Positions 1 through 9,349 of a stretch of DNA of 21,927 nt are shown piece by piece. A model generated the notes under the pieces. The model made no database searches. It saw nothing but the letters and a program-made list of their open reading frames with translations, and was not told the origin of the DNA. Source of the stretch: Eimeria necatrix. Its lineage: Eukaryota > Apicomplexa > Conoidasida > Eucoccidiorida > Eimeriidae. The stretch is from NCBI RefSeq assembly GCF_000499385.1, contig NW_013655262.1, positions 18,446 through 40,372 on the forward strand, given 5' to 3'. The position numbers and the translations under genes are program-made. Position 1 is the stretch's first letter; each line of letters opens with the position of its first letter.

Positions 1-24
1 GAGGCCATGTGCTGCAGCTGGCAG
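1..24 (+). CDS. possible 3' edge of a partial exon at the window start
   Basis: The first 24 bases are non-repetitive and are followed at once by GTAAGC, a strong 5' splice site after CAG, and then by telomere-like repeats as in the introns elsewhere in this window. This suggests the end of a plus-strand exon that begins outside the window. The same stretch could be a minus-strand exon start, because its complement reads ..cttacctgccag, a fair 3' splice site. The product cannot be named. Confidence 0.3.
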
Positions 25-47
25 GTAAGCGAAGCATCCACTCCTCG

Positions 48-1018
48 AGGGTTTAGGGTTTAGGGTTTAGGGTTTAGGGTTTAGGGTTTAGGGTTTAGGG
101 TTTAGGGCTTAGGGTTTGGGGTTTAGGGTTTAGGGGTTGAGAGTTTGTCAGAGTTTTTGTGTCTGCTTCTCCTTTGGCGCTTCGCGCCTACAGATAAGTG
201 CTGTGGGCTGGAGGGCTAGGGTTTAGGGTTTAGGGTTTAGGGTTTAGGGTTTAGGGTTTAGGGTTTGGGGTTTGTGTTGTTAGGGTTTTTCTGTCGGTTT
301 TGGCTTTCGCGGGCCTCCGTGGAATTCAGCTTAGCTGCCTTTGATGCCCTTAGGCTGCGAGCAGACAGCAGCCTAAACCCTAAACCCTAAACCCTAAACC
401 CTAAACCCTAGAGGCCGTGGGCCCTGCAGAGGCCCCGCGGCACCGGCTCATCCTTTACAAACCCTAAACCCTAGCGAAAGTCCCAAACCCTAGGGGAGAT
501 TTGTTTTGCGGTTCTCAGCAGCAGCAGCTGCTGCTGCTGCAGCAGCTGCAGCAGCAGCTGCAGCAGCAGCTGCAGCAGCAGCTGCAGCAGCAGCTGCAGC
601 AGCTTCTGGTGTTTGTTGCCTGCAACCTGAAAGCTAAACCCTACGCCCCTGAGGGCTGCCTAAACCCTTGAGGGTTTAGGGTTTAGGGTTTAGGGCTAGG
701 GTTTGGGAGCACTCGCAACGCCCTGATTTGTTTTAGCTCTGCAAATCTGCAGCAAAACCCTAAACCCTAAACCCTAGCCTAAACCCTAGCGCGGCGCATT
801 GTGTGGGGAGCCGTTGCTGCTGCTCTGCTGCAGTCTTCTCCTCAGCAGGTTCCTTTGAAGCGGAAGTAGGGTTTAGGGTTTAGGGTTTAGGGTTTAGAGG
901 TTAGGGTTTAGGGTTTGGGTGGCGGGGAAAGACAGCAGTCGGCAGTGGGCACCGGGCTGCGGCAAAGGGCGCACGAGGGTTTAGGGTTTAGGGTTTAGGG
1001 TTTAGGGTTTAGGGTTTG
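48..1018. repeat. telomere-like TTTAGGG/CCCTAAA tracts separated by short unique islands
   Basis: Arrays of the heptamer lie at about 48-136, 218-269 and 866-1018 (TTTAGGG on this strand), 374-408 and 753-790 (CCCTAAA), and 666-705. The islands between them (140-217, 270-373, 409-500, 700-755, 790-865, 918-975) look like small exons, but both strands give readable pieces. For example 789-868 reads on the minus strand as EPAEEKTAAEQQQRL after a CAAAG acceptor, and on the plus strand as SSPQQVPLKRK followed by a stop. I could not build a phase-consistent chain here, so no gene is called. Confidence 0.85.
516..606. repeat. 12-base CAGCAGCAGCTG tandem repeat
   Basis: A run of CAG triplets interrupted regularly by CTG gives an almost self-complementary 12-base unit repeated about six times. 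On the plus strand it follows a good polypyrimidine tract and acceptor (tttgttttgcggttctcag) and would encode a period-4 LQQQ repeat, so it may be part of an exon. It could equally fold into hairpins on either strand. Confidence 0.7.
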
Positions 1019-1040
1019 GCTTGGGGGGAGTTTTTTGTTT

Positions 1041-1125
1041 GAGTTTGAAAATTTCACTTCAAAAACGCCGAAGCGCTTCCTGAGTTTTGAAAATTTCACT
1101 TCAAAAACGCCGAAGCGCTTCCTGA
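1041..1125. repeat. two-copy 42-base tandem repeat
   Basis: The segment containing gaaaatttcacttcaaaaac and ending cgcttcctgag occurs twice in a row with a period of 42 bases. Because 42 is a multiple of three, a plus-strand open frame (1035-1271) reads it as FENFTSKTPKRFLS twice, then runs into a poly-alanine CAG tract. Nothing else supports that frame as a gene. The sequence also resembles the gaatttcaaaa-type intron sequence found near exons elsewhere in the window. Confidence 0.8.
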
Positions 1126-1160
1126 GTAGCTGCCAGAGCTGCTGCAGTTGCTGCAGAGCC

Positions 1161-1217
<57 letters not shown>

Positions 1218-1271
1218 AGGCGGCGTCGGCGGCTGTTGCGCAGTGGTTTGTTTAGCGCGTCTTCTGCGTGA

Positions 1272-1566
1272 AATTGCGCAAAAAAATGGTCTGGAGTTGC
1301 AAATAAGTTTATTTTGAATTATTATTTGACTTTTTGGATTTATTTGAATTCTTTTTTGGCATTTTTAGTCCAAATTCGACAGAAATCGCCAATCGCCGAA
1401 ACCCGCGCTGCAGCAGATGACCAGCGGACCCGCCGCTGCTGCTGCTGCTGTCTTTGCGCGTTTCCCGTTCCTTTTTGAGTGTACTTCGTTTAAAAATAAA
1501 TAAAAACAAATAAGTTGGGGAAAAGAGAGTGGAAGAAACCTAAATAGCAGCAGCGGAGCGAAGGGC

Positions 1567-1608
<42 letters not shown>

Positions 1609-1761
1609 CGCGCAGCGCCGAAGCGGCAGCAGCAGCAGCAGTTTCGGCCGCCACAAGAAGCGTCCGCAGGGCCTCTGTGGCGGCACTGCAGCTGCTGCAG
1701 CTGCTGCGGGTGGCCGGTCTGCAGCAGCAGCAGCAGCTGCTGCTGCTGCTGCCGCAGCAGC
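1272..1761. other. non-coding stretch: AT-rich segment then CAG runs
   Basis: From about 1290 to 1370 and 1480 to 1545 the sequence is AT-rich, with patches such as aaaaataaataaaaac similar to those upstream of the zinc-finger gene. From 1546 on it is (CAG)n/(CTG)n. Open frames here are homopolymers in several frames. I see no supported exon, though a 5' untranslated region or promoter for the frame starting at 1762 would lie here. Confidence 0.4.
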
Positions 1762-2069
1762 ATGAAGATGGAATATCCCTCCGCTGCTGCAGCAGCAGCT
1801 TCGCCGCCTTCCCCTGCGTCTCCGGAGCCCCCTTCTCCGCCAGCAGCAGGCGGGCTGCCTGCAGCAGCAGCAGCAGCAGCGGGTCCCGCAGCAGCAGCAG
1901 CAGCAGCAGCAGCAGCGGGGCGGCGGCGGCGCAGCTGCCGCTGCTGCAGCCTGAGCCTCTGCTACCGCGCGTGTCTGCTGCTGCAGCTGCTGCTGGCGCT
2001 GCTGCGGCTGCTGTCGCCGCGGCCGCTGCTGGCTGCGGGCAACTTGTTCCTGCTGCTGCTGGGCTGGGG

Positions 2070-2114
<45 letters not shown>

Positions 2115-2301
2115 CACTTCCCTCGTCCGCCTCTTCTTTCTTGCCTTCTTCTCCCTCATCTTAGGCATTTCTGATGCCTTTTGGCTTCTTATTAAATGCA
2201 CAGGCCCTTATGGCCTTTCTTGGCTCGACCCCAAATTCTATTGGAGGCCCTACGCCCCGGGGGCCCCCGGGGGGGCCCCTGGGGGGGCCCCCAGGCCATG
2301 A
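1762..2301 (+). CDS. candidate hydrophobic membrane protein, structure unresolved
   Basis: An ATG at 1762 opens a 179-residue frame: an Ala/Pro/Ser-rich N-terminus, a hydrophobic segment (CYRACLLLQLLLALLRLL and then NLFLLLLGW), a poly-Q run, a second hydrophobic stretch (LVRLFFLAFFSLILGI) and a Gly/Pro-rich end. At least two membrane spans are plausible. However, 2125-2164 is also an excellent 3' splice site (long pyrimidine tract ending cttag). An exon starting at 2165 would read phase 0 as AFLMPFGFLLNAQALMAFLG, continue through a GPPGGPLGGPP stretch, and meet a GTAAAC donor at 2387. In that case the true protein splices here and continues to the right. I do not recognise the family. It may be the 5' part of the gene that ends at 2894. 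Confidence 0.35.
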
Positions 2302-2387
2302 GGCGCTGATGCCCCCTGAGAGGCCCCCAGCTTTGTTTCAAATTTATATTGAGCTCATTAGCTTTTGCTGCAGTCCTGTGATTTGGT

Positions 2388-2625
2388 AAACCCTAAACCC
2401 TAAACCCTAAACCCTAAACCCTAAACCCTAAACCCTAAACCCTCGAAACCCTCGTTGCGAACCCTAAACCCTGGCCAAAACCCTACTCCCTAAACCCTAA
2501 ACGCTGGGGCCCGAGCTTCACCCCAAGGAGTCTTCTGTTCACCGACACTGCAGTTTGCCCGCTGCACTCTAGGGTTTAGGGTTTAGGGTTTAGGGTTTAG
2601 GGTTTAGGGTTTAGGGTTTAGGGTT
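2388..2625. repeat. inverted pair of telomere-like tracts
   Basis: CCCTAAA heptamers run from 2388 to about 2510, becoming degenerate towards the right, and TTTAGGG heptamers run from about 2570 to 2625. A 60-base unique island lies between them. The pair sits between the 2165-2387 coding-like island and the 2636 exon, so it is probably intronic on the plus strand. A possible small exon in the island (TTTGCCCGCTGCACTCTA) would join the next exon in phase. Confidence 0.8.
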
Positions 2626-2635
2626 TGCGTCGCAG

Positions 2636-2894
2636 CCTGCTGACGGCGTGGGTGGCCTGGAGGATCTACAAGTCTCGGCTGCCTTCGTTTTTGCAAGAAG
2701 GGGATTTGGTGTTTCAGTCTTTTGCTGCTGCAGCAGAAGACACGCCGCTGCTGCTGCAGCAGCAGCAGCAGATGCTGCTGCAGCAGCAGCTGCAGCAGCA
2801 GCAGCAGCAAACCATCGTTGTGGGGCCCGAATGCACTTTTGTGCCTTTCAGGGGAGAAGGCAGAACCCTGGGCAGCCCTAGAGACAAAACCTAG
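2636..2894 (+). CDS. C-terminal exon with SHP-box-like p97/Cdc48-binding motif
   Basis: After a tract of TTTAGGG and the acceptor gcgtcgcag, a phase-2 exon reads LLTAWVAWRIYKSRLPSF, then LQEGDLVFQSF, a short poly-A/L/Q run, and a non-repetitive end containing TIVVGPECTFVPFRGEGRTL before a TAG at 2892-2894. FRGEGRTLGS fits the pattern FxGxGxxLG of the SHP (BS1) box, by which Cdc48/p97 cofactors such as p47, Ufd1 and derlins bind the p97 N-domain; p47 has a closely similar FTGEGQKLG. The hydrophobic start could be a membrane or amphipathic segment. Upstream exons are unresolved; the hydrophobic frame at 1762-2301 may belong to the same gene, which would suggest a membrane protein of the ERAD type. 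The exon is well supported, the function is inference. Confidence 0.55.
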
Positions 2895-2896
2895 CC

Positions 2897-2957
<61 letters not shown>

Positions 2958-3106
2958 AGCAAGAGTAGCAGCAACCCCAACAGCAATAGTACCAGCAACC
3001 GCAGCAACAACTGCAGCACTAGCAACTGCTGCTGCAGCGGGAGTTTATTTGACAATCCATATTTTGTCTGCAATTTTTAAGTTATTGGCCAGAGTAGGCG
3101 TCAGCT

Positions 3107-3157
<51 letters not shown>

Positions 3158-3499
3158 GCAGCAGCAACACCTAGGTTTGCTGCTCAGCTGCAGCAGCAGT
3201 AAAGTGCCTAGCTGCTGCTGCTGCAGCTGCTGCTGCAGCGCCTGCAGCAACACTAGTCCATAGCTGCAACAACAGCAACACTGCTGCTGGCTGCAGCAGC
3301 AGCTGCAGCAGCAACTGTAACGCCACTAGCAGCAAGAACAGCAGCAGCAGCAAGAGCAGCAGCAACAGCAGCAGCAGCAACCCCAAAGAAAAAAACAAGA
3401 CAAATCTTAAGGCGGAAGAACAATGAAACGCTAAACCCTATTTTAGGGTTTAGGGTTTAGGGTCCCTCTCAGCTCCTGTGTAGAATTTAAAAGAAAAAA
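2895..3499. other. CAG/CTG-rich stretch after the 2894 stop
   Basis: This holds a perfect (CAG)n(CTG)n palindrome at 2899-2957, a patchwork of CAG, CAA and CTG triplets, a short non-repetitive piece at 3040-3100, and at 3431-3462 a small inverted telomere-like pair (aaaccctattttagggttt). It is most likely 3' untranslated and intergenic. I see no supported coding exon. Confidence 0.5.
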
Positions 3500-3670
3500 A
3501 TGACAGAGAGGAACCCTCTGAAAGAGCAGCAGCAGCAGCAATTGCTGCTGCTGCTGCAACGCTGCCGCTGGTGCTGCTACGCTAATTTTGCTTCTGCCGC
3601 TGCTGCTGCTGCTGCTGCAGCAGCTGCTGCAGCTGAGGCTACCACTGCCGCAGCGAACCCTGAAGCTACT

Positions 3671-3702
<32 letters not shown>

Positions 3703-3783
3703 TGCTGCTGCTGCACCTGTCGCCGCAGGACCTGTTGCTACTGCGAATACGCTACTCCCTAGATTAAGGCTATTGCTGCTGCG

Positions 3784-3819
<36 letters not shown>

Positions 3820-3922
3820 AATGCGGCAGCAACTCGCCTCAGTCCTGCAGCAGCTTGCTACTGCTGCTGCTGCTGCTGCTGCTGCGGTTGCTGCTTTTGC
3901 TGCGCTGCGATTTCCTCTCTAA
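3500..3922 (+). other. low-complexity open frame, probably not a gene
   Basis: An ATG after an A-rich stretch opens 140 codons that begin MTERNPLKEQQQQQ and then consist of Ala, Leu and a few other residues. The stop lies 9 bases from the stop codon of the convergent zinc-finger gene at 3931. Only the first ten residues are non-repetitive. The stretch is more likely the 3' flank of the zinc-finger gene; a short Ala-rich protein cannot be excluded. Confidence 0.2.
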
Positions 3923-3930
3923 TGGCGAGA

Positions 3931-3970
3931 CTATTGCATGGAGATTTTACTCGACTCTACAAGAGCAGCG

Positions 3971-4014
<44 letters not shown>

Positions 4015-4669
4015 CCGAGCGTGGTGGTTTCCCTCTTGCTGCTTCTGCTGCTGCGTCTTTTGTTGCTGCTGCAGCAGACAGCAGGCGCTGGAAGCAGCAG
4101 GCCCTGCGTTTGCTGCTGCTTGTGGCAGTTGCTTGGGCGCTGGTCCTCCCGCTGGCGCTGCTGCTGCTGCGGCTGCAGCATCTGCTGCTGCTGCAGTTGC
4201 TGCTGCAGTTGCTGCTGCAGTTGCTGCAGCAGCAGCAGCAGTTTCGGTTGGTTCGGCGTTTCCGCAGAGGCCGCTGGCGTTGGTGCTGAGCACTTTGGTT
4301 TGCTTCTGCTGCAGGTGCAGCAGCAGGTGCTGCTGCTGCTGCTGCTGCAGGAGCGTTTGCTGCGGCTGCAGAAGCTGCTGCCCGCCGAGCTGCTGCTGCT
4401 GCTGCTGCTGCAGCAGCAGTTTCTGCTGCTGCTGCTGCAGCGGTCCCCTGCCCCTTGCCGGCTGCGTCGCGAGCGCAGCCCCCGCCTCCCCGCCCGCCCC
4501 CCGCCCCTGCTGCNNNNNNNNNNNNNNNNNNNNNNNNNNNNNNNNNNNNNNNNNNNNNNNNNNNNNNNNNNNNNNNNNNNNNNNNNNNNNNNNNNNNNNN
4601 NNNNNNNNNNNNNAGCAGCCCCCGCCTCCCCGCCCGCCCCCCGCCCCTGCTGCAGCCCCTGCTGCAGCC

Positions 4670-4701
<32 letters not shown>

Positions 4702-4886
4702 AGCAGCTGCTGCAGCCGCAGGCGCTCCAGCAAGTGGCCGTGCACTGCCCGCGCGTAGTCCGCCACCACTCTGTCGCCTTCTTCGCCTCTTTGCTCATTA
4801 CATTTGTTGCAGCGAAACCTGCGGGGGAAGTTCACGTTGCTGCAGCAGCAGCAGACCCAGTTGCCTGCGCGGTTGGGCAGCGGCGA

Positions 4887-4941
<55 letters not shown>

Positions 4942-5227
4942 GACAGCGCGCACAGCGGGTCGCCGTAGATCTTCAGGAACGAAGACGGGTTTTTGAACTC
5001 GTCGGGGTGCGCCAGCATTTGCGGGCAGCACAGCTGCTGCAGCAGCTGCTGCTGCTTCTGCTGCTGCCGCTGCTGCTGCTGCTGCTGCTGCTGCTCCTCC
5101 TCCTCCTGCTGCTGCAGCTGCCGCTGCTGCTGCGCAAATGCTGCAGGCAGCCCGCCGCCCCACCGCTGCGACAGCGCACCCAGCGCCGCCCGCAGCACCG
5201 CCTCCGCCTTTGCTGCTGCTGCTGCGC

Positions 5228-5267
<40 letters not shown>

Positions 5268-5382
5268 GCCTCCTTGCGGCTGCAGCGCCAGCTGCTGCTG
5301 CTCCTGCTGCTCCGAAATCGCAAACTCCTGCAGCAAAATGTCCACCAGCTCCCCAGCCTTCAGCTGGATGTCCTGCAGCTCC

Positions 5383-5424
<42 letters not shown>

Positions 5425-5561
5425 AGGTACGGGCCCGCGTCTTCGCCTGGGCAGCACTCCATGCTGCTGCTGCTGCTCGAGCGCAGCAAACCCCCTGAAG
5501 TTTCTCTGCTGCTGATGCCGCTCATCTTCAGCTCCTCCTCCCTCACCACTTTCAGCTGCTC

Positions 5562-5607
<46 letters not shown>

Positions 5608-5722
5608 GGGCGGTCGCACTGCAGCTGCTGCAGCACTTGGCTGCAGTGGACGCGCGGGGGCCGCTGCCGCAGCAGCTGCTTCAGGTCTTGCTGCTCGAAG
5701 GAGGCGGGCCGCCGCAGCAGCG

Positions 5723-5777
<55 letters not shown>

Positions 5778-5858
5778 GAGCGGGTAAGACAAAAGGCGGA
5801 GCGTGGCGTCTGTCTCGCTCGCAAGCGCAGCAGAGGCAGCGTTGCTGCTGCTGCCGCC

Positions 5859-5890
<32 letters not shown>

Positions 5891-6179
5891 AGCTGCTGCT
5901 GCTGCAGCTGGGCGCGGGGGCGGGGAGCTGCGCGGCGCTGCTGCAGGCGTTGGCGGCCTGCTGCGCTGCTGCTGCTGCTGCTGCTGTTTGCTGGTCAAGG
6001 CCCATCTTGAGGAAGCCATCCTTCAGCAGCAAAAACTCCCGAACAGCAGCAGAGTTTTCTTCACTTCTTGCTGCTGCACATCTGTTGCAGCAAACTCGCC
6101 GGGGGTAGTTAACATTGAAGCAAATGTGGCACTGCCAGTTGCCGCCTTCGCCCAGCTGCGGGGCCTCCCGGGCCCAGCG

Positions 6180-6235
<56 letters not shown>

Positions 6236-6342
6236 GGGCCGCGCTGCTGCTGCTCGCGCCCCGCGCGTAGGGCTCGGGGCTGCTGCTGCTGCGCAGGAAG
6301 TAGGGCGGGGGCGAGCCGGGGCCGCCGGGCAGCACTCCCACA

Positions 6343-6374
<32 letters not shown>

Positions 6375-6404
6375 AGCAGGGTGAAGCGAGCTGGTTAGGT
6401 TCAT
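3931..6404 (-). CDS. protein with two RanBP2-type zinc fingers
   Basis: The frame from the ATG at 6404 holds two zinc fingers of the form W-x-C-x2-C-x3-N-x6-C-x2-C. Finger 1, GNWQCHICFNVNYPRRVCCN, has its Trp near residue 90; finger 2, GNWVCCCCSNVNFPRRFRCN, near residue 516. This is the RanBP2 zinc finger class, which in ZRANB2-like proteins binds single-stranded RNA at GGU sites and acts in splicing; a nuclear RNA-binding role is inferred. Long Ser, Gln, Ala and Leu tracts separate the fingers. A non-repetitive stretch around 5330-5400 includes LKAGELVDILLQEFAI. The frame crosses a 100-N gap at 4514-4613; if one of the two identical 39-base flanks and the Ns are removed, the frame continues without a break to TAG at 3931, giving 777 residues ending ESSKISMQ. 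Just 5' of the ATG is a strong 3' splice site (tttggttttcttttcaacag, ending at 6415), so upstream exons are likely. Confidence 0.82.
4475..4653. other. 100-N assembly gap flanked by identical 39-base sequence
   Basis: Bases 4514-4613 are N. The 39 bases before the gap (4475-4513) and the 39 after it (4615-4653) are identical, from gcagcccccgcctccccgcc to the final cctgctgc. Exactly 100 N is a conventional placeholder for unknown size. The simplest reading is an unjoined overlap, so the real sequence probably lacks 140 bases of what is shown. A true tandem repeat is the alternative. Confidence 0.9.
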
Positions 6405-6504
6405 TGCCTCCAACCTGTTGAAAAGAAAACCAAAAAGAAGACAAAACTCCAGAGAAAGACAGCGGGAGGCCGCGCGAAAGCGCAGCAGCAGCAGCAGCAG
6501 CAGC

Positions 6505-6537
<33 letters not shown>

Positions 6538-6765
6538 CGGCCGACACGAACTGCTGGAGAGGCCAGCGCGCGGAAATGGAACTTTAAATAAAAACAAAGA
6601 CAAATAAAATTAAAAAAGAGAAAAGGAGAAAAGCACAAAGACAGGTTTCAGCAGGGCGCAGCAGCAGGCGGGCTGCTGCTGCTGCGTGCGTCCGTAAGGC
6701 GAGCTGCTGCTGCTGCTGCTGCTGTGCAGCGGGAAACTGGGGTGTACAGACAGCTCGCCCACCAC

Positions 6766-6812
6766 CTTTTCGCATTTTTAAAACTTCTTCGACTGCCACT
6801 TCTTTTATTCTT
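6766..6812 (-). CDS. probable upstream coding exon of the zinc-finger gene (basic)
   Basis: A very strong pyrimidine tract (tttttcctttctttttcttttccgag) is followed by 47 bases reading KNKRSGSRRSFKNAK and ending AAAAG before a GTGGTG donor. It ends in phase 2, exactly what the acceptor at 6415 needs: the joined reading is ..KNAKRLEAMNL, in frame with the zinc-finger ORF. If correct, the Met at 6404 is internal and the protein has a basic Arg/Ser-rich N-terminus, as expected of an RNA-binding or splicing protein. Confidence 0.5.
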
Positions 6813-7052
6813 CTCGGAAAAGAAAAAGAAAGGAAAAAGGCCGCCGCGGGCTGCTGGCAGCAGCCGCCCCCACTGGGCGCCGCAGCTGGCTAGCAGCAGC
6901 AGCAGCTGCTGCTGCTGCTGCTGCTGCTGCTGCAAACTTGCTGCTGCAGCAAAATGCCGCTTTTAAATGCTTTTTAAATCTCCTTTTGTTTTCTTTTGAA
7001 AACTTTTTTCCTTTTTTGCAACTTCCCGCGGAGCTGCGCAGACACCCCGCGC

Positions 7053-7107
<55 letters not shown>

Positions 7108-7288
7108 GACGCCGCGGCGCCGCCGACTGCTGCAGCAGCAAAGAAGTGAAGTTTTGTTTGAATTCTTTTATTTATTTTATTTATTTATTTATTTCATTTT
7201 ATTTTATTTATTTTATTTATTTAAATCTTTCCTCCGCTTTCTCCGACTTCGCCTCCAAACGCCGCCCGCGCCGCGCGGCCAGAACCAC

Positions 7289-7301
7289 CGGTCCATCATC
7301 G

Positions 7302-7348
<47 letters not shown>

Positions 7349-7450
7349 TCTAGAGCTGCTGCTGCTGCTGCTGCTGCTGTAGTTTCGGCCTCTACGTTTG
7401 CTCAAGCTGACGGGGCTGCTGTCTCCCGTGCTCTTGCTGCTGCTGCACAC
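7289..7450 (-). CDS. candidate 5' exon, Ser/Arg-rich, of the zinc-finger gene
   Basis: The minus strand reads KSTGDSSPVSLSKRRGRNY, then a poly-Ser run broken by SRKSS, then SIDDGP before a GTGGTT donor at 7288. The donor is phase 0, matching the phase-0 start of the exon at 6812. The resulting N-terminus would be Ser/Arg-rich. The upstream boundary is unresolved. An overlapping second frame on the same strand, starting near 7697 (SDRSSHGAVQQRVDPGE.., with an internal ATG at 7544), is also coding-like up to about 7392, and one of the two must be spliced out or spurious. Confidence 0.35.
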
Positions 7451-7458
7451 GCTGGTGG

Positions 7459-7504
<46 letters not shown>

Positions 7505-7697
7505 ACACGCTGGCTACTGCTGCTGCTGCTGCTGCGGTCTCCATGACCGCTGCTGCTGCTGCTGCAGCTTCAGTTTCTGTCTCTCTTGTTGCTGCAGCTG
7601 CTGCAGCTGCTGCTGCAGCTGCAGCAGCTGCTGCTGCTGTCTCTCCTGGATCTACTCTTTGCTGCACTGCGCCGTGGCTGCTTCGATCACTCAACAC

Positions 7698-7749
7698 CCC
7701 AAACCCTAAACCCTAAACCCTAAACCCTAAACCCTAAACCCTAAACCCT
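7698..7749. repeat. telomere-like CCCTAAA tract
   Basis: About seven CCCTAAA heptamers in a row. The tract lies between the 3' end of the unrecognised minus-strand gene (stop at 7915) and the candidate 5' exons of the zinc-finger gene, so it is intergenic or in an untranslated region. Confidence 0.9.
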
Positions 7750-7860
7750 AGCTCAAGTGGAAAAGAGCAAACCATATTGGGCCGCAGTTGCAGTTCGTTT
7801 GAAATTCAAATTGAAGTCAAAAGCCGCAGCTGGAAAGAACATTTGAGTTGAATTAAAAAC

Positions 7861-7861
<1 letters not shown>

Positions 7862-7925
<64 letters not shown>

Positions 7926-8145
7926 TTTCTCTTCTGCTGCTGCTGGATTTGCTCCCAACTCCGCCTGCAGCAGCAGCAAAGCAGCAAAAATGAATTTCTC
8001 GAATTTGGAGCCAAGCCCATCGAATTAAAAGAAATAAAAGAATTAAATTGAATTAAATTGAATTAATTTAATTAATTTAATTTAATTCAATTATTTAATT
8101 TAATTATTTAATTTAAATATTTAATTTAATTTAATTAATTTCAAC
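7862..8145. repeat. AT-rich intron/3' flank: (ATTT)n and AATT/TTAA microsatellites
   Basis: About 16 ATTT units run from 7866 to 7928 and an irregular AATT/AATTTAA stretch from 8040 to 8141. The left part overlaps the 3' end of the unrecognised minus-strand gene, whose stop codon lies inside the ATTT run, and the right part is its last intron. On the coding strand the run is AAAT. Confidence 0.85.
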
Positions 8146-8801
8146 TTTCTGCTCCGCGACTAGCACGCACGTGTTCGTCCGCCAGGTGTCTGCGCAGGTG
8201 GAATTTCGCGGAGTTTGAAATCGAAAAGACGCAAATTAAAACAAAAAACGAATAAATAACAAATAAATAACAAATAAATGATAAATAAATGATAAATAAA
8301 TGATAAATAAACGAAAAAGGAATTAATTTCTCACAAATTCAAATTCTGGCCGGGGGGGCAGAGAGTGCAGACAGCTCCGGTGTATGTACAGTCGCTTTCC
8401 GCGCTTTGCAGACTTTTCCGAATTTCTCCGAATTTGGGACTTTCGAGGGCTAAAAGAAGAAATAAAAGAAATAAATTAAATTAATTTCAAATTTAATGAA
8501 ATAAATTCTTTTTAAACTCTTCAAATCTTTCAAAAATCTCAAAATTCGCTAACTCGCCCGAGCCCGTCTTCAGCGCCTCGGGAATGCTCGCCGAAAGACT
8601 GCGCTGCCCTGAAAAACCACAAATTAGGGTTTAGGGTCCAGCGTTTAGGGTTTAGGGTTTAGGGTTTAGGGTCTAGGGTTTAGGGTTTAGGGTTTAGGGT
8701 TTAGGGTTTGGTACCAGTGGCTCTTCCTCTGGCCTGTACGGGGCGTCGGCAGATTTTGGCAGTTTTCCGGGGAAACAAAACAAAACAAAATAAAACAAAA
8801 A

Positions 8802-8833
<32 letters not shown>

Positions 8834-8906
8834 AAAGATATAAATAAATAAATAAATAAATAAACAAATAAATAAATAAATAAATAAATAATTAATTAAT
8901 TAATAA

Positions 8907-8937
<31 letters not shown>

Positions 8938-9288
8938 CTCCAGAATGACGCGCCTGCATGAGCTGGCGGTAGAGCACTTCCTTCATATCTGTATTTCCGA
9001 ATTTTGAAATTCAAAAAAATAAATAAATAAATAAATGAATTAAATTAAATTAAATTAAATTAAATTAAATAAATAAATAAATAAATAAATAATTAATTAA
9101 CTAATTAATTAATTAATTAATTAATTAATTAATTAATTAATTAATTTATTTATTTATTTAATTACCTTCAAGATCGGAGTCTTGTTGAATGAGGGCGTTG
9201 CGGACTCGCAGCTTTTGGAAAATGTCGGAAAGTTTTTTATTTTTTTATTTCTTCAATTACCCTGTTTTGTTTCTGCGGCCATTCACAT

Positions 9289-9349
<61 letters not shown>

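Larger units (their letters stand above)
6415..7697. other. 5' region of the zinc-finger gene: introns, CTG runs, AT-rich patches
   Basis: Outside the two candidate exons this region contains CTG runs (for example 6905-6934, 7053-7104, 7302-7345, 7460-7504) and AT-rich segments, notably an ATTT-rich patch at 7165-7222. Open frames on the plus strand through the CTG runs are poly-Leu, poly-Cys or poly-Ala and are not credible. The promoter of the zinc-finger gene is presumably here or just to the right, but no specific element can be supported. Confidence 0.4.

Noticed and set aside
516..606. A CRISPR-like array.
   Set aside because: The repeat is a simple 12-base triplet variant without spacers, in a eukaryotic genome.
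48..1018. A true chromosome end, because of TTTAGGG arrays.
   Set aside because: Arrays are short, occur in both orientations throughout the window, and are interrupted by unique and coding sequence. They are interstitial telomere-like repeats.
1540..2115. Minus-strand frame rich in Leu, Gln and Cys.
   Set aside because: It is a shadow of CAG/CTG runs; no non-repetitive protein-like segment is present.
3922..4996. Long open frames on the plus strand over the zinc-finger gene (poly-Leu, poly-Cys, poly-Ala).
   Set aside because: They are other-frame readings of the CAG/CTG runs of the minus-strand gene, whose zinc fingers identify the true frame and strand.
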